Assembly: GCA_027483425.1 (NCBI GenBank)
Contig: JAIXUR010000098.1
Span: 1-11,874, forward strand
Direction: 5' to 3'
DNA from: Cyanobacteriota bacterium
GTDB taxonomy: Bacteria; Cyanobacteriota; Cyanobacteriia; Phormidesmidales; Phormidesmidaceae
Length of the DNA: 11,874 nt
Shown: piece by piece, positions 6,804 to 11,874 of the stretch
Layout: every line of letters begins with the position of its first letter
Numbering within the stretch: the stretch's first letter is position 1
The notes under the pieces: generated by a model
Seen by the model: the letters and a program-made list of their open reading frames with translations, nothing else
Told to the model about the DNA's origin: nothing
Databases searched by the model: none
Translations under genes and position numbers: made by a program

Positions 6804-7073
6804 CTAGGCAGGGGAACGAGCCAACAGCGGTTCCACGCCACCCTTAGCATCCAAGGCCAAGAGGTCGTCGCAGCCACCCACGTGATAGTCATTGATGAAA
6901 ATCTGCGGCAGCGATCGCCGTCCGTCGGCCCGTTTAGACATCTCGCTGCGGGCGGCTTCATCGCCATCGATGCAGTATTCGGTGTAGGCAATGTCTTTTT
7001 GGTCAAGCAGGCTCTTGGCGCGAATGCAGAAGGGGCAGCGGCTCCAGGTATAAATTTCGACGGTAGGGGTCAT
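6804..7073 (-). CDS. grxC: Glutaredoxin 3 (GrxC)
   Basis: An 89-residue dithiol glutaredoxin. The active site CPFC is at residues 13-16 (WSRCPFC), the cis-proline loop is SLPQIFI (about 54-60), and the glutathione-binding GGCDDLLAL follows at about 66-74. These and the length match GrxC. It reduces protein disulfides and glutathione mixed disulfides using GSH in the cytoplasm. The ATG at 7073 is supported by a strong Shine-Dalgarno sequence (GGAGG on the minus strand, 7080-7084), 6 bases upstream. It lies downstream of radA on the same strand, but a 274-base spacer with inverted repeats separates them, so it probably has its own promoter. Confidence 0.95.
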   Translation of the reverse strand: MTPTVEIYTWSRCPFCIRAKSLLDQKDIAYTEYCIDGDEAARSEMSKRADGRRSLPQIFINDYHVGGCDDLLALDAKGGVEPLLARSPA

Positions 7074-7163
7074 GGCACGCCTCCGGGATCAGGGTTAAGG
7101 TTCCCTGCATTCTAGCTTTTCACCAGGGGAGGGGGAAGGGAGTGGTTTATGTGCCCCGTCCCC

Positions 7164-7351
7164 GTAGCGTGGGTCAAAGTTCCACGTCTCTGCCACACAC
7201 AGCCCCCTCACCTATGACCCACGTCACCTCTTTGCCACACACCGATCGCTTTGTTCCCACGCCATATCCCGCTCAACCATGCGGCCTGTGTGGAACGTGG
7301 GTCAAGGAAGACCCTGGGTTCAGCCGAGACTGGGGGGGTGACCCACGCTAC
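7164..7351. repeat. Nested inverted-repeat element between grxC and radA
   Basis: The outer arms are perfect 13-bp inverted repeats: GTAGCGTGGGTCA at 7164-7176 and TGACCCACGCTAC at 7339-7351. Nested inside is a second perfect pair, TGACCCACGT at 7215-7224 and ACGTGGGTCA at 7295-7304, so the ACG/GCG-TGGGTCA core occurs four times in alternating orientation. A near-direct repeat, TCTCTGCCACACAC at 7187-7200 and TCTTTGCCACACAC at 7229-7242, adds further structure. The right arm covers the radA stop codon (7348-7350). It resembles a small non-autonomous element or degenerate repeat cluster. No coding potential or transposase is associated. Confidence 0.75.
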
Positions 7352-8868
7352 TCGGTTCCTTTTAAGGCGTGGGCGATCGCATCGACCACCCGCGACACCT
7401 CCACAATCGCTAACCCCTCTACCTTCACCGACTGCCCCTTGGGCACGATCGCCCGCTTAAAGCCCAGCTTGGCCGCCTCCTTCAGCCGCAGTTCCAGTTG
7501 GGAGACAGGCCGTACCTGTCCACCCAGGCCGACTTCACCAATTAGCACCAGTTGTGGATCGACGAGGCGATCGCGAAAGCTGGCCACCACCGCAATGGCG
7601 ATTCCCAGGTCAGCGGCGGGTTCCCCCACCGTCAGCCCCCCGGAGGACGCCACGTAGGCATCCAGCTTCGAGAGGGGAATCCCCACCCGCTTCTCTAGAA
7701 CCGCCAAGATTTGCAGCAGCCGGTTGAACTCAATGCCCGTGGTTGAGCGGCGGGGCGAACTATAGCTGGTGGGACTAACCAGCGCTTGCAGTTCGACCAC
7801 CAGGGGGCGGGTGCCCTCGCAGGCCACGATGGTGGCAACGCCCGGCACCTGCTCATCGCGGTTGCCCAAAAATAACGCCGAGGGATTGCTGATCTCCGCC
7901 AGGCCGTGATCGACCATTTCAAATACCCCCAGTTCATGGGTAGCGCCAAACCGGTTCTTAACCGATCGCAGCAGGCGGTGGCTGGCAAAGCGATCGCCCT
8001 CAAAATAGAGCACCGTATCGACCAGATGCTCCAAAACCTTCGGCCCTGCGATCGCCCCCTCCTTGGTCACATGGCCCACAATAAACAGCGAGATATTCGA
8101 TCGCTTAGCCAACTGCATCAGCGCCGACGTACATTCCCGCACCTGGGAAACGGATCCAGGGGCCGAGGTCAGCGCCGCATAGTACAACGCCTGAATACTG
8201 TCGATAATCGCCACTGTCGGCTTCAGCGATTCCAGTTCCATCAAAATCGTTTCCAGGTCAATCTCCGGCAGTAAAAACAGCTGGTCATCTACCGTCTCCA
8301 CCCCAGAAGTTTCATAGTCTTCTGGATCCTCCTCCGCCCCTTTTTTTGCCCTTTGCCCTTTGCCCTTTGCCTTTACTCCCCCACCCTCCACTCCCCCACT
8401 CCCCACCTCCCCCACCGGCCTCAGCCGCTGCCATCGCAGCTTCACCTGCTGCCCCGATTCCTCGGCACATACATACAGCACCCGCTGCCTTGCCGCCAGT
8501 TGGTTCGCGACCTGTAGCAGCAGCGTCGACTTGCCAATGCCCGGGTCGCCCCCCAGCAGCACCAGAGAACCCGGCACAATGCCGCCGCCCAGCACTCGGT
8601 CTAGCTCCCCATAGCCCGAGGGTAACCGCGCTTGGGGATGGTCTTGAATCTGGTTCAGCGTCATGGCTAGGCGAGGCTGACTGGCTTTAGCGATCGTAGC
8701 TCCACCCCGACTGCGCCCCAGGGCCGACGCTCGGGTAGTATCTTCCTTGGTCGGCTGGGCCTGCTCTACCAGGGCATTCCAGCTGTTGCACACCGGGCAA
8801 CGGCCAAAGTACTGGGGCGACTCCGCCCCACATTCGTTGCACACAAAAATTGAGCGAGATTTAGCCAT
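7348..8868 (-). CDS. radA: DNA repair protein RadA (Sms) with repeat-derived insertion
   Basis: RadA is a hexameric RecA-like ATPase and helicase acting in recombination, branch migration and repair. The 506-residue protein has all its parts: a four-cysteine zinc finger (Cys10, 13, 24 and 27), Walker A GGDPGIGKS (106-114), Walker B VAIIDS (219-224), the RadA motif KNRFG (304-308), and a C-terminal Lon-like domain ending KEAAKLGFKRAIVPKG. The ATG at 8868 is used; a GTG immediately before it would add one residue. Between LRWQRLRP and DDQLFLLPE, residues about 152-195 form a Gly/Lys/Glu-rich insertion absent from E. coli RadA. Its first half (152-176) is the translation of simple tandem repeats. 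Other cyanobacteria also vary at this site, as far as I recall, so the enzyme is probably functional. It is divergent from rpaB. Confidence 0.95.
   Translation of the reverse strand: MAKSRSIFVCNECGAESPQYFGRCPVCNSWNALVEQAQPTKEDTTRASALGRSRGGATIAKASQPRLAMTLNQIQDHPQARLPSGYGELDRVLGGGIVPGSLVLLGGDPGIGKSTLLLQVANQLAARQRVLYVCAEESGQQVKLRWQRLRPVGEVGSGGVEGGGVKAKGKGQRAKKGAEEDPEDYETSGVETVDDQLFLLPEIDLETILMELESLKPTVAIIDSIQALYYAALTSAPGSVSQVRECTSALMQLAKRSNISLFIVGHVTKEGAIAGPKVLEHLVDTVLYFEGDRFASHRLLRSVKNRFGATHELGVFEMVDHGLAEISNPSALFLGNRDEQVPGVATIVACEGTRPLVVELQALVSPTSYSSPRRSTTGIEFNRLLQILAVLEKRVGIPLSKLDAYVASSGGLTVGEPAADLGIAIAVVASFRDRLVDPQLVLIGEVGLGGQVRPVSQLELRLKEAAKLGFKRAIVPKGQSVKVEGLAIVEVSRVVDAIAHALKGTE
8348..8417. 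repeat. Simple tandem repeats inside radA
   Basis: On the plus strand GCCCTTT is repeated three times exactly (8348-8368), and a degenerate GCCTTTA follows. After it, to about 8417, comes a run of ACTCCCCC- and ACCTCC-like units. Both unit types are familiar as intergenic heptameric repeats in cyanobacteria. Here they lie inside the radA reading frame and are read on the minus strand as Gly/Val/Glu- and Lys/Gly/Ala-rich sequence. Confidence 0.8.
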
Positions 8869-9163
8869 CACATCCCCTACCTCGGTGGTTTCCCAAGGCG
8901 ATAGTCGTCTCTAAATGATCACCGCCATTCCGCAATAAATCTTAAAAAAGCCTAAAGCAGATCTATTTTGAGCCTGCGGCGTGAATCAATACCCATAGAA
9001 TAAGCAAACGCTTTAAGCGTTACCCTGGCATTGTCTGCGCCATGGTTTAGCGTTCTTGCCCCATACTGGCTCCGCCTAGGTCGTTCCATCGGATAATTAG
9101 CTTTCAAAAGTTAATTATTAAACGTTGCGATTATTTATAGAATATGACGTTATGTAGGGAGAC
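8869..9163. promoter_or_regulatory. Divergent radA-rpaB upstream region
   Basis: This 295-base spacer, AT-rich next to rpaB, must hold promoters for both genes. A perfect 15-base palindrome, AACGCTT-T-AAGCGTT, lies at 9007-9021, and a smaller one, TTAAT-T-ATTAA, at 9111-9121. TATAGAAT at 9136-9143 is a good -10 candidate for rpaB, with no clear -35 partner. I looked for the RpaB-binding HLR1 direct repeat and found no acceptable match. No tRNA-like or other RNA structure was recognised. Confidence 0.45.
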
Positions 9164-9175
9164 GTGAAAGCCTTG
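9156..9175 (+). promoter_or_regulatory. rpaB ribosome binding site and ambiguous start
   Basis: AGGGAG at 9156-9161 is the only Shine-Dalgarno-like sequence here. It is 2 bases from the GTG at 9164 and 11 bases from the in-frame TTG at 9173. The TTG start gives an N-terminus (MENNKERILVVDDE) that aligns with the Synechocystis RpaB start as I remember it. The GTG start adds three residues. Neither spacing is ideal. Confidence 0.5.
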
Positions 9176-9901
9176 GAAAACAACAAAGAAAGAATTCTGG
9201 TGGTGGATGACGAAGCCAGTATTCGCCGCATTCTTGAAACCCGCCTATCGATGATCGGCTATGACGTGGTCACCGCCGCCGATGGCGAAGAAGCTCTGGA
9301 AACCTTTCGGAATAGTGATCCTGACCTAGTGGTGCTAGACGTTATGATGCCCAAGCTTGACGGCTACGGCGTCTGCCAAGAGCTGCGTAAAGAATCTGAC
9401 ATTCCTATTATTATGCTCACGGCGCTGGGAGATGTGGCCGATCGCATCACCGGTCTAGAGTTAGGGGCCGACGATTACGTAGTGAAGCCTTTTTCGCCCA
9501 AGGAGCTAGAGGCCCGCATTCGATCGGTGCTACGCCGGGTCGATAAAACGGGTATGACGGGCATACCCAGCTCCGGTGTGATCTCCGTCAACACCATTCG
9601 CATCGACACCAACAAGCGGCAGGTGTACAAGGGCGACGAGCGCATTCGCCTTACCGGCATGGAGTTCAGCCTCCTTGAGCTACTGGTCAGCCGTTCGGGA
9701 GAACCCTTCTCGCGCTCTGAAATTTTGCAGGAAGTGTGGGGCTACACCCCCGAACGCCACGTGGACACCCGCGTGGTAGACGTGCACATCTCCCGCCTGC
9801 GGGCCAAGCTCGAAGACGACCCCAGTAATCCAGAGCTGATCCTGACCGCCCGAGGCACCGGTTACCTATTTCAGCGGATTGTGGAGCCCGGCGAAGAATA
9901 G
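9164..9901 (+). CDS. rpaB: Response regulator RpaB (Ycf27)
   Basis: RpaB is an essential OmpR-family regulator of cyanobacteria and some red-algal plastids (Ycf27). With the kinase Hik33/NblS it controls high-light, photosystem and phycobilisome genes through HLR1 sites. The 245-residue protein has a receiver domain with Asp15/Asp16, phospho-acceptor Asp59 in VVLDVMMPKLDG, Thr86 and Lys108. The winged-helix output domain has HVDTRVVDVHISRLRAKLEDD and ends in TARGTGYLFQRI. The sequence is almost identical to Synechocystis RpaB as I recall it, including the final EPGEE. A TTG at 9173 would give 242 residues and put the phospho-Asp at 56. It is divergent from radA and starts the rpaB-plsX-fabH run. 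Its kinase is not in the window. Confidence 0.96.
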   Translation: MKALENNKERILVVDDEASIRRILETRLSMIGYDVVTAADGEEALETFRNSDPDLVVLDVMMPKLDGYGVCQELRKESDIPIIMLTALGDVADRITGLELGADDYVVKPFSPKELEARIRSVLRRVDKTGMTGIPSSGVISVNTIRIDTNKRQVYKGDERIRLTGMEFSLLELLVSRSGEPFSRSEILQEVWGYTPERHVDTRVVDVHISRLRAKLEDDPSNPELILTARGTGYLFQRIVEPGEE

Positions 9902-9952
9902 TCGGTAGGGTAGTCTGCTAGAATTTGCTCAGGTTTTTAACAGATTTAGCAG

Positions 9953-10987
9953 ATGGGTTTTAACCGGGCACGCATTGCCATTGACGCGATGGGGGGCGAC
10001 TTTGCCCCTGGCGAGATCGTTGCAGGTGCCATTCGCGCCAGGGCCGAACTAGACGTTGAGGTCATCCTGGTCGGTGATGTTGACCGTATCAAAGCGTCAA
10101 CGCCCAGTGTCGACCAGCTCCAGGGCATTGGCCTGGTATCCGCTGAGGGCACCATCGAGATGCACGAAGAGCCCCTTAGCGCGCTGCGAAAAAAGCCCCA
10201 GGCCTCGATTAACGTAGCGATGGATTTGGTCAAACGCAACCAGGCCGACGCCGTGGTGTCGGCTGGGCACTCGGGGGCCGCCATGGCCGCGGCCTTACTC
10301 CGGCTCGGTCGGCTCAAAGGGATTGATCGCCCAGCCATTGGTGCCGTCTTTCCCACCGTGGTGGCTAACAAGTCGGTGCTCATTCTAGATGTCGGGGCCA
10401 ACGTAGACTGTCGGCCTAAGTACCTAGAGCAGTTTGCCATGATGGGTACCATCTACTCTCGCTATGTGCTGGGGGTAGAAAACCCTCGGGTGGGGTTAAT
10501 TAACATTGGCGAAGAGCCCAGCAAGGGCAACGATGTCGCCCTCATGGCCCACCAGCTTTTAGAAGAGAATCCCAATATCCCCTTTGCGGGCAATGCCGAG
10601 GGGCGCGATATTCTGTCCGGGCAGTTTGACGTCGTGGTCTGCGACGGGTTTGTGGGCAACGTGCTGCTCAAGTTTGCCGAAGCGGTGGGTGAGTCGGTGC
10701 TGCAAATTTTGCGAGAAGAGCTCCCCCAGGGGATTCGAGGCAAGATCGGGGCGTCAATTCTGAAGCCCAACTTGCGCCGCATTAAGCAGCGGGTCGACCA
10801 TGCTGAGCACGGTGGCGGCTTGCTGTTGGGGGTGGCCGGGGTCACGGTGATTAGCCACGGCAGTTCCCAAGCCCCCTCGGTGTTTAACGCCATTCGCCTG
10901 GCTAAGGAAGCGGTCGACAACCGTGTCTTAGACCGCATTCAGGCCCAGTACCAGCGGGTCGCTATGCCCGCAGCAGACGGAGAATAA
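9953..10987 (+). CDS. plsX: Phosphate acyltransferase PlsX
   Basis: PlsX is a peripheral membrane enzyme that converts acyl-ACP and phosphate to acyl-phosphate, the donor for PlsY in phosphatidic acid synthesis. The 344 residues match the family length. Landmarks are IAIDAMGGDFAP (8-19) at the N-terminus, SAGHSGAAMAAALLRLGRL, LDVGANVDCRP, GLINIGEEPSKGND, VVCDGFVGNVLLK and HAEHGGGLLLGVAG, in the expected order. The ATG at 9953 leads straight into the conserved N-terminus, with no good Shine-Dalgarno sequence. It starts 51 bases after rpaB and its stop is 3 bases before the fabH start, so plsX and fabH are almost certainly co-transcribed and rpaB may be too. Confidence 0.96.
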   Translation: MGFNRARIAIDAMGGDFAPGEIVAGAIRARAELDVEVILVGDVDRIKASTPSVDQLQGIGLVSAEGTIEMHEEPLSALRKKPQASINVAMDLVKRNQADAVVSAGHSGAAMAAALLRLGRLKGIDRPAIGAVFPTVVANKSVLILDVGANVDCRPKYLEQFAMMGTIYSRYVLGVENPRVGLINIGEEPSKGNDVALMAHQLLEENPNIPFAGNAEGRDILSGQFDVVVCDGFVGNVLLKFAEAVGESVLQILREELPQGIRGKIGASILKPNLRRIKQRVDHAEHGGGLLLGVAGVTVISHGSSQAPSVFNAIRLAKEAVDNRVLDRIQAQYQRVAMPAADGE

Positions 10988-10993
10988 CCCGTG
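10979..10993 (+). promoter_or_regulatory. fabH ribosome binding site inside plsX
   Basis: GGAG at 10979-10982 lies within the last codons of plsX, 8 bases before a GTG at 10991. The next in-frame ATG, at 11003, has no such sequence. This favours the GTG start and translational coupling of fabH to plsX. Confidence 0.6.
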
Positions 10994-11874
10994 GAACAGT
11001 TTATGCCCGGCGTGTCCCTGGTGGGCAGTGGCTCAGCTTGCCTGACCGTACCGCTGACCAATGATACGCTCAGCCAACGTGTCGATACCTCCGATGAATG
11101 GATTTCGGCCCGCACCGGCATTCGCCAGCGCCACATAGCGGCCTCCACCGATTCCCTCGCCTCCCTTGCCACCGAGGCGGCCCGCAATGCGTTGGCCATG
11201 GCCGAACTCAAGGCCGAGGAGGTGGATTTGATTTTGCTGGCTACCTCTACCCCCGACGATCTGTTTGGGACCGCCTGCCAAGTGCAGGCCGCGCTAGGAT
11301 CCACCCGTGCCGTCGCCTTTGATCTCACCGCCGCCTGCTCCGGATTTGTGTTTGCCCTGGTAACGGCGGCGCAGTACATTCGCACCGGGGTGTTCAAGAA
11401 CGTAGTGGTGATCGGGGCCGACGTGCTCTCTCGCTGGACCGATTGGGACGATCGCACCACCTGTGTGCTGTTTGGTGACGGGGCCGGGGCCGTGGTGCTG
11501 CGGGCCAGCGATCGCGATCGCCTCCTAGGCTTTGAGCTGTGCAGCGACGGCTCCCTTAACCACTGCCTCAATCTGGCCTACCAACCCGAGTCCGTGCCGC
11601 TGGTTGACGATATCACGGTCCAGAAGGGCACCTTCGCCCCCATCACCATGAACGGTCGCGAAGTCTATAAATTCGCCGTTAGCCGTGTCCCCGACGTGAT
11701 TGAGAAAGCCCTGTTTCGAGCCAGCCTGACCGCCGCAGATATCGACTGGCTAGTACTTCACCAGGCCAACCAGCGCATTCTCGACGCCGTGGCCGACCGG
11801 TTGGGCGTACCCTTAGAACGAGTAGTCAGCAACATGGCGCGCCACGGCAACACCTCGGCCGCCTCCATTCCCCT
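10991..11874 (+). CDS. fabH: Beta-ketoacyl-ACP synthase III (FabH), 3' end outside window
   Basis: FabH condenses acetyl-CoA with malonyl-ACP to start type II fatty-acid synthesis. About 294 codons are present and the frame stays open to the window end; a full protein of about 330 residues would lack some 35. The complete catalytic triad is visible: Cys116 in LTAACSGF, His257 in VLHQANQRI and Asn287 in RHGNTSAASIP. The substrate-site segment DTSDEWISARTGIRQR (32-47) is also typical. The GTG at 10991 is supported by a Shine-Dalgarno sequence inside plsX. PlsX consumes the acyl-ACP that FabH-initiated synthesis produces, which fits the tight plsX-fabH pair. Two overlapping HIP1 octamers lie within the gene at 11507-11520. 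Confidence 0.96.
   Translation, partial: MEQFMPGVSLVGSGSACLTVPLTNDTLSQRVDTSDEWISARTGIRQRHIAASTDSLASLATEAARNALAMAELKAEEVDLILLATSTPDDLFGTACQVQAALGSTRAVAFDLTAACSGFVFALVTAAQYIRTGVFKNVVVIGADVLSRWTDWDDRTTCVLFGDGAGAVVLRASDRDRLLGFELCSDGSLNHCLNLAYQPESVPLVDDITVQKGTFAPITMNGREVYKFAVSRVPDVIEKALFRASLTAADIDWLVLHQANQRILDAVADRLGVPLERVVSNMARHGNTSAASIP

Noticed and set aside
7164..7351. A possible CRISPR array from the repeated TGGGTCA motifs
   Set aside because: The copies alternate in orientation, are only 10-13 bp, are unevenly spaced, and no cas gene is present.
7142..7657. Plus-strand frames over the inverted-repeat element and the radA 3' end
   Set aside because: The translation is Ser/Thr/Pro/Arg-rich and comes from repeat DNA and the radA antisense strand.
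9100..9135. An HLR1 (RpaB-binding) site suggesting rpaB autoregulation
   Set aside because: GTTAATTA near 9110 differs from the HLR1 half-site at two positions and has no second half-site at the required spacing.
8869..9163. A small RNA or tRNA in the radA-rpaB spacer
   Set aside because: No cloverleaf arms or known RNA motif could be found; only a short palindrome and AT-rich promoter-like sequence are visible.

Overview
The window looks like chromosomal DNA of a filamentous or Leptolyngbya/Phormidium-type cyanobacterium. Three things point there. The palindrome GCGATCGC (HIP1) occurs at least 14 times in 11.9 kb by my count, far above chance. Several proteins are cyanobacterial types: RpaB, a long LrtA-type Hpf, an RppA-like regulator, and a DUF721 protein with a cysteine-rich tail. 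The spacers carry GC-rich palindromes and heptameric repeats of kinds common in cyanobacteria. I cannot name the species.

Layout. 1-608: C-terminal end of a class-III aminotransferase closely resembling 2,2-dialkylglycine decarboxylase. 680-1138: DUF29 protein. 1185-1862: RppA-like OmpR-family response regulator with no kinase beside it. 1863-2025: convergent spacer with a strong palindromic element. 2026-2610 (-): DUF924 protein. 2712-4292 (-): calcineurin-like metallophosphatase with a coiled-coil insertion. 4512-5114: DUF721/DciA-like protein, overlapping tail to tail with lipB (5083-5766, -). 5924-6580: hpf/lrtA, followed by a long hairpin. 6804-7073 (-): grxC. 7164-7351: nested inverted-repeat element that contains the radA stop codon. 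7348-8868 (-): radA, with an in-frame stretch of simple tandem repeats. 9164-9901: rpaB. 9953-10987: plsX. 10991-11874: fabH, cut by the window end.

How the genes relate. The right end is a compact block: divergent radA, then rpaB-plsX-fabH on one strand with gaps of 51 and 3 bases. This pairs a photosynthesis and high-light response regulator with the first steps of fatty-acid and phospholipid synthesis. I recall this order from other cyanobacteria. The middle is a series of single housekeeping genes: LipB for lipoylation, Hpf for ribosome hibernation, GrxC for thiol redox, and the DUF721 protein possibly for replication. They mostly sit in convergent or divergent pairs.

No CRISPR array, transposase, phage gene, toxin-antitoxin pair, tRNA or rRNA was seen, and nothing looks like a new multi-gene system. 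The points most worth a second look are the repeat DNA translated inside radA, the nested inverted repeat ending radA, the palindromic element at 1916-2020, the coiled-coil insertion in the metallophosphatase, and the overlapping 3' ends of the DUF721 gene and lipB.
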